Below, piece by piece: positions 35,787-48,241 of a DNA stretch of 64,000 bases (its first letter is position 1; the number at the start of each line of letters is the position of its first letter). Origin of the DNA: Theobroma cacao. Lineage: Eukaryota; Streptophyta; Magnoliopsida; Malvales; Malvaceae. The notes under the pieces were generated by a model. It was not told the DNA's origin and did not search any database. It saw nothing but the letters and a program-made list of their open reading frames with translations. The translations under genes and the position numbers were made by a program. The DNA lies in assembly GCF_000208745.1 (NCBI RefSeq), contig NC_030855.1, positions 24,690,119 through 24,754,118 of the forward strand, in the 5' to 3' direction.

Positions 35787-36675
35787 TCATAAATATCCTA
35801 AATAGGAAAGCTTTCGAGCAGCATTGACTTGAACATGCTCTTCCAGGGCTGGAAGGTTTTGGTGTTCATCATAATTGTACATCAGAGGAGCCATCCGTGC
35901 TCCATTGAGGCAAACCTTAGTGAAACAGGGTGAAAATGGATTTGGGGGGCAACTTTCTTGGTTCAGACGCTTCCATGCGTCTAAAATAATTTGCATAACA
36001 TGTTCTCTTGCACCTTGGACTGAAATTCCTAGGTGTTCTTTTATGTATAAATTGACATAGGATCCATCTCGGCCTTCTTGATTCTCATCCTGCAATTAAT
36101 ATCCGTGATCAACGTGCATGTCTGCCTTATTATGCCCTGCATTCTTATTGATTTTGGGATCAGGAACAATCAAATATAAATCACAAGCACGAACCTTAGA
36201 TTACCTTGGCACTTCCCAAGTCATCCCACTGACATACAATGTTTGCAGCAGAGGATATAATGCCTGGAATTTTAGCCAAAAGATCACCCTCTCTCTTGGT
36301 TATACCTTGATCCACGAGAAAGAACGCATGGGCCAGCGCCACGTGCGCCCCTGTCGTCACAATCGCATTCTCCAGGTATTCTTCCGCCTTAGGTAAATGC
36401 CCGGTGGCTAACCATTTTGCTTCTAGAAGAAACGCATTGCAAAATCTTGCCCACTGTTGACAATCGACATGTTTCAGTATTTTTAGGTTGGTGAATAAGA
36501 ATTATTTAATTTTATGGTAAAATATGAACACACTGCTTTCTGAGGGGAGTCAGTAAGGTGCCGTCCATGTTTTTGATAAACCTTGTAACTGATTTCATTA
36601 GTAACATCGTAAAGAGCTTTGAAGCATATATGTCTTCATGTAATCTGCTACCTGCTTTGTTGCAGCCAAGCCCAT

Positions 36676-38827
36676 TGTCGCAACGTGCAAGTCCGAAAAT
36701 CTGACCGCTAGACGTGGGTGAAAATAAAATATTTTAGAGTCGTCATCAATCTTTTTATTTAAATGTGATTGATCACCTATTAACTCGATTCAAATCGACA
36801 AAGTCTTAAATTAATTTTAGGTCTGTCGACAGAACGAGAATTGGTCTACACTTTTTAGATATAGGTTCGGGAGTGCGGTTACTCACGGAGAAGGGTTAGC
36901 ACCTCCATGACGCTCGTTCCTCGAACGGTATCATTTAATTTATCCTATTGTAGCCTATCTTGACTCTATTCCTATGTTTCCTTAATCTTTCTTATTAATT
37001 AATTCTTTATTATGTTATTTGATTGAATCTTTTATTTGGTTTCACGGTGCACATGATGTAATTGTAAAATGATGTTATGATTTATTCAATTTTAAATGAT
37101 GGGATCGATAATCTTTTATTGGAAAATCATTTGAAGATTATCCCAACGCTTTGGTGAAGTCTTTAAGTTTTCCTTACCTAGGAATATCTTACGAAGAACT
37201 CGTCTCTGCAAGCTTTTCGAAAAAATCCCATCATTAAAATTTTCACCCCATTAATAAGATAAATGTGACATGCTATGACAGGATAAAAATGATAATATCT
37301 ACATGAACGCGTTTATTAATTTAGTTAGTTCGTTATTCATGCGATAACATATTTAATAATTTAAAATAATTTATTACCTTATTCATATATTTATTATTAT
37401 TTATTATTATGTATATATTTTTTAAAATGATAATTTGAGTTAATGGGTATTATAGTATAGAATTCGGATTCATTCTGACGCTTCGGTGAGAATCCGTCTC
37501 GAACTTTAATAAATTTATTTTTTAATATATATTATTTTTTAACAACAATTATTTGAGTTAATAGTTATTGGAGTATAAAATTCAAATTTATCCCGACACT
37601 TCGGTACAAATTCATCTCGAACTCCACGTCTAAGAAATTTACTCCAAAGAGACAACTCTTTACCTTTTTTAAGTGAAAGTCTATCATTGAGTTACTCAAA
37701 ATAATCATTTTATTTTTATAATTTTTATATTTGTATCAAGTTTTTTATATATATATATTATATTTACAAGTATCTAAATATATTTATAATATAAATATTT
37801 CTTATCTAAATATATTTATAATATAAATATTTCTTTCTTTTTTTTATCTTATTATTCTCATTCACTTATTATTGTTATTATTATTTTTTTAATTATTTAT
37901 TTATTATTTTATAAATACATTTATAATCTTGTAAAACTATTTTGAATGCTAATAGTAACATGCAAGCCCAAACAACAAAAGATGTAAACTTACCCAAAAT
38001 TTTAAGCCCAATAAAACCCAAATGAACTCAAGCCCACAAGTTTTTCTTCTCTTCTTTTTCCTTTCTTATTTCTTGGCCGGCTTTGCTTAACTCTTTCTTC
38101 CCTTTCTTTTTTTCTTCTCTTTCTCTTTCTCTCCTTTCTTTCTCTCGTTCTTTTTCTCTTTCTTTTCTTCTCCTTCCTCGCTGGTCTCCCTTCTCTTTTT
38201 TTTTTTCTTCTTTCTTTCCTTCTCCTTCTTGTTCCTAGCGCTGCCTCTCTCACTCCGGCGTCTTTCTCCTCTCTCTTTCCTCTCCCTTCCTTCTTCTTTT
38301 TTTTTCTTCCTTCGCAGGCCTCTCACGGCCGGCCAGATCTCACTCAACCAGATCTGGCCAAGCGGATCTCTCTCTCTTGCTTCCTGCCTTAGATCGACAA
38401 ATCTAGACCCCCAAACTCTGCCTTTTTTTTTTTACTTTTTTGCTCTCTTTTTTTTTTGTGTTGTGGTTTTTTTTCTGTATTGATTTTTGTTTTTGATTGT
38501 GGCTAGGATAGAACGGTTGCTAGAAAAAGTTAGGGATTTTTTTTTATTTGTAGGATGCTATTGTTTGAAAAAGATGAGATTTTTTTTTTGAAACGTTTTC
38601 TCTCTGTTTTTTTTTTAATCTCCGTTTCTTCCAAAAATCCCCTTCAGCCTTAAATTTTTCAGGGTTCTTATAGAACCTAGTTGTCCAAACCTTTTGACAA
38701 TCATGATCTTGGCAGCACTAATTTCGACTGCCAGAAGAGCATTGAATGCTCTGTATTTTGTTGACAATGGAGGCTAAGCGTGCTTTCAACTTTTTTCTTT
38801 TAATTTTGATTTTTGATTTTTTAAATT

Positions 38828-38858
<31 letters not shown>

Positions 38859-38880
38859 TTATTAAAAAGGGGTGTCTACA
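36676..38880 (-). mobile_element. Solo LTR, family S, copy A
   Basis: It starts TGTCGCAACG and ends GGTGTCTACA (reverse orientation), 2,205 bp, with a perfect 5-bp target duplication cccat at 36671-36675 and 38881-38885. It contains the conserved block of the family (gcggttactcacggagaagg, ttagcacctccatgacgctc) near 36870-36930, a polypyrimidine tract at 38040-38300, and the palindrome run at 38661-38752. No internal region or primer-binding site is present, so it is a solo LTR left by LTR-LTR recombination. The gcggttac/ttagcacc block recalls Ogre/Tat-type Gypsy LTRs, but that lineage call is tentative. Confidence 0.85.
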
Positions 38881-39187
38881 CCCATCTGCAAAGATTGATT
38901 CCCATCAGCATTGGAAAATCTGGAAATCAAAGATACATTGACGGTATCATCGATGCATATGTTTTACCTGTTGACAGCTTCTGTGAACAAAGTTAGTTCA
39001 TCAAGCTTCCCATGGACATCATAAATGTCATCAATGATGTAGATATATAAGAGAAAGAGGTTTTGTGAGCTCAACCCTTTGTTCTAACAAGCTTGGATTT
39101 GTGAGGGTAGTCATCGGCCACATGTACCACTTGATTGGTTGGTCTCTGGCAACATTTAACTCCTTAGCCAAACCGAGGTCTTTCCAC

Positions 39188-41329
39188 TGTAGACACCTCT
39201 AAAATAAAAAATAATAATAAAATATAAAATATAAAATAAAATAATTAAAAAATTAAAAAAAAAAAAGAATAGAGGAATGGCTGGGCGTATGCCCAGCCAT
39301 CCCTTCCCCAACCACCATGAGTAATGGGGCTCTGGCCACCAACTCTTTGGTGCCAAAACCCCATTACCGGATTGTCCAAATTTTTGGACAACCCCATTTT
39401 TAAAGGAAGAAAAACTTCAAAGAAGAAAAACACATTGATCTCTTGCAAAAAAATCCATCCACCAAAAAAACTGAAACACTCAAACAAAAAAAAACACAAC
39501 GATTAACCCAAAAAAAAGCCACAATCAAACACAAAAAAAAACAAGAGCAAAAAGAAAAAAAAGAAAGAAGAGGGAGAGAGAAGAGGAGAAGAGTGCGACG
39601 TCAGCAGGGAGAAAGGAGAGAAAGAGAAGAAGAAAGAAAGAAAGGAGAAGCCAGCGGGGGAAAGAAATGAGAAGAAAGAAAAAAAAAAGAAGAAAGAGAA
39701 AAGAAAAAGAAAGAGAGAAGAAAGGGGGAGCGGCTAGGAGAGAAAGAAAGAAAGAAAGTGAAAGAAAGAGAGAAAGAAAAAGAAAAAAAAAAGAAAAAAA
39801 AAGGGAGAAAGGTTCAAACGGCATTGTGCTTTCTTTTTAAGGAAGAGAGATTTTTTTTTTTTTGGCTTTCAATAGCTCAATTAATTGAAAAGCTTGGTGG
39901 GCTGTACACAAATTGTTTGGATCATTGTTAGAATATAAATCAGGTAAAAATCTAATCTTTTTTTTTTATGAATGCATTATGAATTATGTTACTTGGGTTT
40001 GATCCAATTCATTAGATTGAATATGTAATTAGATGGCATAAAATTAAGCTAAATTATTTAGTATAGTGTCCTAAGATTTATTTTAGATAATATTTTAAAG
40101 TATAGTATTAATAGTAAAAAAAAGAGAGAGGTTTAAATAGAAGGAAATATTTATAGTATAAATATATTAGATACTTGTAAGTATAATAAAATATAATTAT
40201 TATAAAATTACAATGATTATTTTGAGTGACCCGATGATAGAATTTCACTTAAAAAAAGGGCAAAGAGTTGCTTTTTTTTTTGTGGATTTCTTAGGTGCGG
40301 AGTTCGGAAGGATTTTCACCGAAGCGTGTGGATGAATCCAACTTCAGCACTCCAATACTCATTAACTCAAATAATCATTACTAAAATAATAATATATATT
40401 AAGAAAAATAAATCTACATAATATTACATTTAAATCTAGGTTAGTGTAGTTAGTTAATTAGCAAATAAATATCATTAAATAAATTTAAGTTAACCATTAA
40501 TTTAATTAATTGTTTATTCGACAAGTTATATAATCAAGTTAAATGTTAATCAACAATGTTAGTTAAAAGATACGTATCTAAATAAAAAATAGAAAAAATA
40601 ATAAAAAAAATAAATAAATAATCCATAAAAAATGACAAAATAAATATATAAATAAGGTGATAAATTATTGGATGAATTATGAACCGCTTAAATCAATAAA
40701 CGCGATCATATAGGCATCATCATCTTATACTGTAATAGCATGCCACATTTATCTTGCAAATGGTGCGGGAATCCCGATGATGGGATTTCCCCGAGGAGCT
40801 TGTAGAGACGAGTTCTTTCAGAGATATCTCTAGGTGAGAAAAATTTTGAGATTTCACCAAAGCGTTGGGATGGTCTTCGAATGATTTTTCAATAAAAGAT
40901 TACCGACTCCATTATTTAAAATAAACAAGTTATGACATCATTTTACGCTTGCATCATGTGCATACGTAAAATCAAATAAAAAAAACTCAGTCAGTCAATT
41001 TAATAAAAATTTAATTAATAAGTAAGAATTAAATTAAAAGTAGGTTATATTAAGATAACTTAAGATTAAATGGTACCGTTCGTGGAACGGGTGCCACGGA
41101 GGTGCTAACCCTTCTCCGTGCGTAACCGCACTCCCGAACCCATCTCTAAAAATGTGGACTAGTTCTCGTTCTTTCGACGAACCTAAAATTAATTTAGGAC
41201 TTCGTCGATTAGAATCAGGTTAATAGGTGACCAATCACACCTATAGAAAAAAGATTGGTGGCGACTCCTAAACTATTTAATTTTAGCCCGCGTCTGGCGG
41301 ACGGATTCTCGGACCCGCATGTCACGACA
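39188..41329 (+). mobile_element. Solo LTR, family S, copy B
   Basis: It starts TGTAGACACC and ends TGTCACGACA, 2,142 bp, with target duplication tccac at 39183-39187 and 41330-41334. It is oriented opposite to copy A, so the two form a long inverted pair around 38.88-39.19 kb. It contains palindromes at 39277-39391, a polypurine tract at 39551-39830, and the family block (ccgttcgtggaacggg, ttctccgtgcgtaaccgcac) at 41070-41130. Its lysine/arginine- or phenylalanine-rich frames are artefacts of the purine tract. Confidence 0.87.
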
Positions 41330-41337
41330 TCCACCAT

Positions 41338-43730
41338 CTGAAAATGACGTGAATAAAATGTAAATTAGAGGGATAAATATCTTGACCTGGACTTTAGAGC
41401 CAATGCAGTCATACAGGGAAAAATGCTGCCCTGGTTTGTTCCTGCTTTCACATTCAAGTTACTCGACTAACTTAAATAACGTTTGTTGAAACGTCAACAA
41501 ACTCTTATATAATTATTTTTTAAAATGCTGCCCTGGTTTGTTCCTACTTTACATACTTTGTTGTTTCTGGACTGAAAAATCCCAATTCAAAGCTGAGACG
41601 AGTTTCCACGAGTGTCTACTGTAGAGGCTCCTATAACACAAGAAAAGAAACAAGCACGGGAAAAGCTGTATTAAGAAGCTTTCATTTTTAGAGATATCAA
41701 CGGATAGAGTACCTTATAATTTCAAAGTACTCGAACCTTAACTTTATAAAAAATCAATTACTCTAATCGTATTAAATACTCGAATAATTTTAAAATTATT
41801 ACTCTAACCTTATAATTATCCTAATTCGTTTAAAAATCTGATTAAATTAAAAAATTATTAAAATCTTCTTCATAGGTACTCAATAAAAAAATAAAAAAAT
41901 ATACTTTAAATAATTCAAGTTCAAGGATTTTTTATTAAAAAGAATTATACAAAAATTAAATATAAAAATAATAAAATTAATTAATTGATAAGATTTAATA
42001 AGAAGATCCATCAATAAGGTATGAACATCTGATTAAAAATAATATTTTACACACAAATTTTGATGGATAGTTATTAAATGATTAAAGTTGTTATTATGTA
42101 AATTATATAAAATTAATATGAAATTATTAATTATTGTTATGGAATGTGTAAAGGGTGGTTTTCTTGATGGGACGGTGTTGGGGTTCCCAGAAATTTGCGA
42201 GACAAGGTCGTCGTCAGATAATCATTGATAAATATTAGCACATGACACGATGATCATTGAAGTTTCCGAGAATGGCAATGACCAGACCTCATTCTGATGT
42301 ACTCAGCATAGCAAGTATGGCTTCTCTCCCTATTTGGGTTGATTTGTTACCATTGCTATCAAGTATGTGTCACGATTGTGAATGGCTCATCCATATCGTA
42401 CTATTTACAAAAAAATTTCAATACTAATACTCAAGCCCACGATACAAAGAGCAAAAAAACAAGAGTAAATATTTATAAATTAATTAATTTATTTATTTAT
42501 AAAATAATTAATTTAATTCTTTACAACTTAAATAAATTATTAAAAATATATATGTAGTAATTTTATATATTTGAATATTATTTTTATCATGCTATTGTTT
42601 ATTATTTTAAGCAATAAATTGGAAAGTAAAAAATTTATTTTAAAAAAATATAAATTTATTCAATTTTAAATTTTCATATATATAGATAATTTTGTAAATT
42701 TATATTACATTCTCAATAAAATATTCTCAAATCAAATACTGTAATATAATTTTCTCAACAATCACATTTTTTGAAATCATTACTTTCTCATTTAATCAAA
42801 TGTTACAAAATTAACTTTGCAATAATCACATGTCCAATAATCATATTACTCGATAAGATCAAATATTGTTATAATTCTATCCACACCCATGAGTTCTAAG
42901 TCTTCGATACAATGAAAACAAATTCATACATGCAGATGGAAAACGTTGTCGGAAAGAAGAAAAAGAAACATGTTTATTCACGTAAAATGTCCGCGCATGG
43001 AATCCATCAGCATCGGACTCCTAATTTCGATCTCAAACACTAAACTACTTGTGTGGCGCATATAACACATGATATGTCTAGTCACAGACCGAATTTGTTT
43101 GGTGCCGTCATCTTGACCTTTGAAAAGAATCTCAAACCCCCCACTCGTTTCCCATATGCTACAGAGAATTATTCAGGTGTGTTTCATGTTTTGTTCTTAA
43201 CCGATTGTCCTGCATCTGTCCTGATCTAGTCTGGACTAGCTCTGGCTACCGAACTTGTTGTACTAGTTGCGAAGTTAAAGTCGCGGTTGAGAATCAAATC
43301 AGATGTATCGATATCAAACAGAATAAATGAAAGTTACCTGCTGCTCACAGAATCCTGGGTCAAAAGCGTTAAAGATCAAAAATAGAAGTCTGAATAAATA
43401 TCGACCAAAGATTGCAAGCTGACAAGTTACAGCCGTTGGTTTGAAAGCAAGTGGAGATATTTAGAGTCTGAATAAAAGCCATTGATTATTTTAAATTAAG
43501 AATATGTGTCCTAGCTTGATTGCTCCAACAACATTTATAATCTGAGGTATACATATATATCCCTTCCACAAACAATGTTTACAACTTGAATTGGTAACAT
43601 ATAGCTAAACTTTTAAAAAGTTTTACCTTTTTGGTAGTTACAAATAATTTTTGCATAAAATTTCCCAACTTGAAATTAATCTTCATCCACACAAAATATT
43701 GGTACATGTATATGTGACATGACAGAGTTG
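41338..43730. other. Spacer with element X fragment and duplicon flank
   Basis: 41338-42120 is AT-rich without recognisable exons. 42370-42870 is a partial copy of element X (aatactaatactcaagccca onward). 42890-43040 is flank Q, 43052-43120 module M, and 43120-43560 the flank shared with 30.2-30.5 kb. 43570-43730 is the conserved 3' flank of a terpene synthase. It holds no gene. Confidence 0.55.
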
Positions 43731-44236
43731 TTAAGCAGAACTCGTGCTTTTCACGGGTACACTTTCATAGAGTAGAGACCTCATGTACTCCTCCAGGCTC
43801 GGAAGGCATTGGTTTTCATCGTAACTATACATCAGAGGGACCATTCTCGCAATGTTTTGAGAAGCCCTGGCGAAAGGCAACGAAAATGGATTTCGAGAGA
43901 GGCATTCGTGGTTGAGCCGCTTCCAAGCATTTGAAATCATATGGGTGACATGTTTCCGAACAACTTCAACCTCAACGCCTTGGTGCTCCTTCATGTAGCA
44001 CTCCACATAGGATCCGTCATTCCCATCCTGATTCTCATCCTACAATAAAATGTAACATGTTTTACAAACGAGAGTTAACACTTCGATTAATTGCATGTGG
44101 ATTTCCAGTTGAGGTTCTACCTTGGCACTTCCCAAGTCATCCCAGAGTCGAAGGATTGTTGCAGTGGATGATATCATGCCAGGATTGTTGTCAATGAGTT
44201 CCACGTTTTTATTATTTAAGCCTTGGCCAAGGAGGA

Positions 44237-44693
44237 TGTTAGGATAGTCTTGAATTGTGATTTAATTAGGATTGTTTAATTCTAATTAAATTAGTATACC
44301 TTATAAAATAGTCTTTAAATCTAGTTAGATTAGAATAACAATTCCTAATTTTATTAGGATAAGATTTCTAATTATATTAGGATAAGGTTATTGTATTTGA
44401 TACTATAAAAGGACCCTATGCGTTAAAGAATAATAATCACCTAGATTTAGAGAGAGTGATTTAGGTGTACGTGGGATAAGGGTTTTGAGTTTGAGACTGT
44501 TCTTGTAATCCCCTGATTTTTCTCTTAGTGAATTTTTATCTGTTGCTGTGCCTGTGGATGTAGGTCATCAAAAGACCAAACCAAGTAAATTCTTGTGTTC
44601 TTGTGGATATATTTGATTTCTTTCTTTCTTTATTATATTGATTGGGTTAGATCTTGGACAATTCTTTAGAGACAATTCCACAATTTCCCAACA
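44237..44693 (+). repeat. Copia array LTR 1 (outer left)
   Basis: 457 bp. A TATA box (tataaaa) is at 44404-44410. It is diverged from the inner LTRs, for example aattatattagg where they have aattaaattagg, and it has an extra A in cttataaaatag. Confidence 0.93.
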
Positions 44694-44696
44694 AAC

Positions 44697-44708
44697 TGGT
44701 ATCAGAGC
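44697..44708 (+). promoter_or_regulatory. Primer-binding site, initiator tRNA-Met type
   Basis: tggtatcagagc, three bases after LTR 1, is the classic plant Copia site for priming minus-strand synthesis. Identical sites follow LTR 2 (48199-48210) and LTR 3 (51701-51712). None follows LTR 4. Confidence 0.95.
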
Positions 44709-44739
44709 TTCAAGGTCTTGGATCAATCTGAATCTCGCT

Positions 44740-47658
44740 ATGGCAACTTCGTCGACCAAGTATGAGATTGAAAAGTTTAATGGAAGAAACGATTTCAGCC
44801 TGTGGCGTGTTAAGATGCGCGCATTGCTAGTGCAACAAGGACTGTTGAAGGCACTGAAGGGAAAAGAACATCTTCCCTCGAATTTATCTGATGGTGAGAA
44901 AGATGACCTTATGGAAAAAGCACATAGTGCTATTCTCCTTGCTTTGTCTGATGAGGTGCTAAGAGAAGTCACGGATGAAGAATCTGCTGCTGCAGTGTGG
45001 TTTAAACTCGAAAGTATTTATATGACCAAGTCCCTGACGAATCGGCTTTATATGAAGCAACGATTGTATACTCTCAAGATGAGTGAAGGTACGTCCGTTA
45101 ATACCCACATTGATGAATTTAATAGAGTTATTCTTGATTTAAAGAATATCGATGTTAAAATTGAGGATGAGGACCTAGCCCTAATTCTTTTATGTTCTTT
45201 GCCTCCATCGTATGAAAATTTCGTGGATACTATGCTTTACGGCCGAGACACTCTCACTTTCGAGGATGTAAGGGCATCTTTAAATTCCAAGGAATTAAAG
45301 AAGAAAGTTGGTGGTATTCGGAATGAAAATCAAGCAGAAGGTTTGGTTGTAAATAGAGGTAGAGGTAAAGAGAAAGGCTTAGACAGAAAAGGTAAATCTA
45401 GAGCAAAAGGGAAAACTTGCTGGAATTGTGGTCAGAAAGGGCATTTTCGTCAAGACTGTATCAAATTCAAGGATGATGAAAAGTTTAATAAGTCTGAGAA
45501 TACTGCAAACGTGGTTGGAGATGACTTTGATACTTTTGAGGAAACTGATAATGTTCTTGCAATTACTAATTGTAACCTGATGGATACATGGATCTTGGAT
45601 TCGGCTTGTTGCTTTCATATATGTCCTAGGCGTGATTGGTTTACAACTTATCAATCTGTTAATATGGGCACTGTACAATTAGGAGATGATTTCTCTCTCT
45701 CAGTTGTTGGAATTGGCACAATTAGAATCAAGATGTTTGATGGTATGGTAAGAACACTTGAGGTAAAACATGTCCCTGACATGAAAAAGAATTTAATATC
45801 CTTGAGTTTGTTAGATAAGAAGGGCTACAAATATAGTGGCCAAGATGGTGTCTTGAATGTATCTAAAGGAGCCTTAACTATCATGAAGGGCAAGTTATCC
45901 GGTGACCTTTATTGTCTAGTGGGAAACACGGTCATTGAAACTGTTTCTGTGGTCTCATCTAATGATCCTGAAGATGATGTAACACGTTTATGGAATATGA
46001 GATTTGGTCATATGAGCGAGAGAGGGATTAGAAAACTAAGTAAGCATAGTTTGCTGTGTGGTCAAAAGAGTGGAAAGCTAGATTTCTGTGAGCAACATAG
46101 AGTGAAATTTAGCACTAAAACTCATCAAACCAGGGGTACAGTAAACTACATCTATTTAGATTTGTGGGATCCTTCTCCGGTGGTATCAAAAGGTGGATCA
46201 TTATACATGTGGATCTTTATTGATGATTTTTCAAGAAAGGTGTGGACGTATCTTCTAAAGGCTATGAGTGAAGTGTTAACCACCTTTTTGCATTGGAAGG
46301 TATTGATCGAGAAGCAGACTAAGAAAAGGATCGAGAGCTTTCGAACAAACAAAGGTTTGAAATTTTGCAAAGGTGAGTTTGGTCTATTCTACAAGAATGA
46401 GAAAATCGTTAGACATCGCACTGTCGACAAAACACCATATCAAAACGATATTGTAGAATTGATGAAGAAAACACTTTTGGAGAGAGCAAAATACGTGTTC
46501 TCAAATGTTGGCCTAACCAAAGTATTTTGGACAGAAGCTATCAACAAGGCTTGTTACTTGGTAAATCGGTCTCCATCAACTGCAATTGAATTTAAGACTC
46601 CCAAGGAAGTTTGGTCTGGTAAGCCTGCTGATTATTTTATATTGAGAGTATTTGGTTGTCCTGTTCATGTTCATGTGAGTGATGGTAAACTTGAGTTGAG
46701 GGCGACAGAGTGCATATTCCTAGGCTATGCATATGGGGTGAAGGGTTATTGGTTGTGGTGTACTGATTGTAAGTTCCCCAAGTTTATGGTGAGTCGGGAT
46801 GTTACCTTTGACAAGTCTGCATTACTTTGTGGGATAAAGTCTAGAATTGCAAACACATCAGACCAAGAAGTTGGCAAGCAGGTGGAGCTTGAAATCAATG
46901 CTCTTGTGACAGTGCGAGATGATAGTGAAATCCAGAAAGAATTGCAAGAGGTACAAGAATTGGTATCTCAACGAAGCATTACTTGTATTGATGGTGATTT
47001 TGATTCTTATGTTTTATTTGTGGAAGTAGAGATTGAAGAGCCTTACTTTTATCATGAGAAAATTATATATGTCGAGTCTTCTAAGAAGATTGAGTCTCTA
47101 CACTGGGATCAAACATGGGAGCTTGTGAAAACACCTAAAGTTACTATTGAAGTTGGCTTAGTGTGTGAAGGAGGTGCAAACATTAGTCGTAATGTGGTTG
47201 GCTTCTCCAAATCAGATTTTGCTGGTGATCTAGATAGTAGAAGATCTCAAACGGGGTATGTGTTCACTCTCTCAGGATCTGCAATCAGTTGGAAAGCAGT
47301 TCTTCAATCAACCTTTGCTTTGTCTACAACTGAAGCTGAATATATGGCTGTGACCGAGGCAGTGAAGGAGGCTTTGTGGCTTAAAGGCTTGGTTAGTGAT
47401 CTTGGTTTTGAACAAACACAAACAGTTGTGTTTTGTGATAGTCAAAGTGCTATACATTTGACTAAAAATCAGATGTTTCATGAGAGAACCAAACACATCC
47501 AAGTCAAGTGTAACTTCGTTCGAGAGATTATTTCTAAAGGTGAGATTGTAGTAAAGAAAATAGCTACAGATGAAAATCCGGCAGATATGCTAACTAAGTC
47601 AGTTTCTGGGATAAAGTTCAAGCATTGCTTGGACTTGATCGGTGTTCGTAGTGCTTGA
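44740..47658 (+). CDS. Copia gag-pol ORF lacking reverse transcriptase, copy 1
   Basis: One open frame of 972 aa from ATG 44740 ([20 protein letters not shown]). The longer frame from 44638 starts in the LTR with TTG and is discounted. Order: UBN2-type gag (residues 1-220); zinc knuckle [14 protein letters not shown] at 227-240; protease-like WILDSAC at 284-290, where DSG is usual; damaged integrase Zn finger (LWN for LWH; second Cys pair reduced to CEQH); integrase core with the second catalytic Asp replaced (RTN at 535-537, usual RTD) and Glu kept at 573; C-terminal integrase region ([10 protein letters not shown]). The frame then runs from [12 protein letters not shown] straight into the end of the pol linker and RNase H ([38 protein letters not shown]). 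The whole reverse transcriptase domain is missing. It is non-autonomous, yet uninterrupted. Confidence 0.93.
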   Translation: MATSSTKYEIEKFNGRNDFSLWRVKMRALLVQQGLLKALKGKEHLPSNLSDGEKDDLMEKAHSAILLALSDEVLREVTDEESAAAVWFKLESIYMTKSLTNRLYMKQRLYTLKMSEGTSVNTHIDEFNRVILDLKNIDVKIEDEDLALILLCSLPPSYENFVDTMLYGRDTLTFEDVRASLNSKELKKKVGGIRNENQAEGLVVNRGRGKEKGLDRKGKSRAKGKTCWNCGQKGHFRQDCIKFKDDEKFNKSENTANVVGDDFDTFEETDNVLAITNCNLMDTWILDSACCFHICPRRDWFTTYQSVNMGTVQLGDDFSLSVVGIGTIRIKMFDGMVRTLEVKHVPDMKKNLISLSLLDKKGYKYSGQDGVLNVSKGALTIMKGKLSGDLYCLVGNTVIETVSVVSSNDPEDDVTRLWNMRFGHMSERGIRKLSKHSLLCGQKSGKLDFCEQHRVKFSTKTHQTRGTVNYIYLDLWDPSPVVSKGGSLYMWIFIDDFSRKVWTYLLKAMSEVLTTFLHWKVLIEKQTKKRIESFRTNKGLKFCKGEFGLFYKNEKIVRHRTVDKTPYQNDIVELMKKTLLERAKYVFSNVGLTKVFWTEAINKACYLVNRSPSTAIEFKTPKEVWSGKPADYFILRVFGCPVHVHVSDGKLELRATECIFLGYAYGVKGYWLWCTDCKFPKFMVSRDVTFDKSALLCGIKSRIANTSDQEVGKQVELEINALVTVRDDSEIQKELQEVQELVSQRSITCIDGDFDSYVLFVEVEIEEPYFYHEKIIYVESSKKIESLHWDQTWELVKTPKVTIEVGLVCEGGANISRNVVGFSKSDFAGDLDSRRSQTGYVFTLSGSAISWKAVLQSTFALSTTEAEYMAVTEAVKEALWLKGLVSDLGFEQTQTVVFCDSQSAIHLTKNQMFHERTKHIQVKCNFVREIISKGEIVVKKIATDENPADMLTKSVSGIKFKHCLDLIGVRSA

Positions 47659-47739
47659 GGCCCATTGGGGCAGTGGCGGTGTCGACAGAGATTGGTTCGT
47701 AAGGTGGAGCTTGGTGAATTCAAGCCTAAGGTGGAGAAT

Positions 47740-48195
47740 TGTTAGGATAGTCTTGAATTGTGATTTAATTAGGATTGTTTAATTCTAATTAAATTAGTAT
47801 ACCTTATAAATAGTCTTTAAATCTAGTTAGATTAGAATAACAATTTCTAATTCTATTAGGATAAGATTCCTAATTAAATTAGGATAAGGTTATTGTATTT
47901 GATACTATAAAAGGACCCTATGGGTTAAAGAATAATTATCACCTAGATTTAGAGAGAGTGATTTAGGTGTACGTGGGATAAGGGTTATGAGTTTGAGACT
48001 GTTCTTGTAATCTCCTGATTTTTCTCTTAGTGAATTTTTCTCTGTTGTTGTGCCCGTGGACGTAGGTCATCAAAAGACCGAACCACGTAAATTCTTGTGT
48101 TCTTGTGGGTGTGCTTGATTTCTTTCTTTCTTTATTCTATTGATTGGGTTAGATCTTGGGCAATTCTTTAGAGACAATTCCGCAATTTCCCAACA
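47740..48195 (+). repeat. Copia array LTR 2 (inner)
   Basis: 456 bp; by eye identical to LTR 3. Confidence 0.93.
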
Positions 48196-48241
48196 AACTG
48201 GTATCAGAGCTTCAAGGTCTTGGATCAATCTGAATCTCGCT

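Larger units (their letters stand above)
35787..41337 (-). pseudogene. Terpene synthase pseudogene, split by two solo LTRs
   Basis: Minus-strand exons: exon 7 at 35787-36089, exon 6 at 36205-36453 (249 bp, open, DDLGSAK end), exon 5 at 36534-36675, and exon 4 at 38968-39187 plus its first bases at 41335-41337. A solo LTR at 36676-38880 sits in the first five bases of exon 5 (duplication cccat), and another at 39188-41329 sits within exon 4 just after the acceptor (duplication tccac). Exon 5 has a one-base loss at its start and a four-base gain (acatatatg) that brings in stops. Exon 4 is four bases too long and frameshifts just before the DDIYD metal site. Exons 1-3 are absent. The residues (WARFCNAFLLEAKWLATGHL, PIKWYMW) differ clearly from the three intact genes, so this was a distinct TPS-g lineage, older than the recent duplications. 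Confidence 0.88.

Noticed and set aside
38002..39824. Long Lys/Arg/Glu-rich and Phe/Leu/Ser-rich open frames
   Set aside because: They are translations of polypurine/polypyrimidine tracts inside the two solo LTRs, with no domain and no splice context.
36676..41329. Single large foldback element spanning both inverted LTRs
   Set aside because: Each LTR has its own perfect 5-bp target duplication (cccat and tccac) and a terpene synthase exon lies between them, so they are two insertions.
44638..44739. N-terminal extension of the Copia frames into the LTR
   Set aside because: Opens with TTG and covers LTR end and primer-binding site; the first ATG at 44740 begins the conserved gag.
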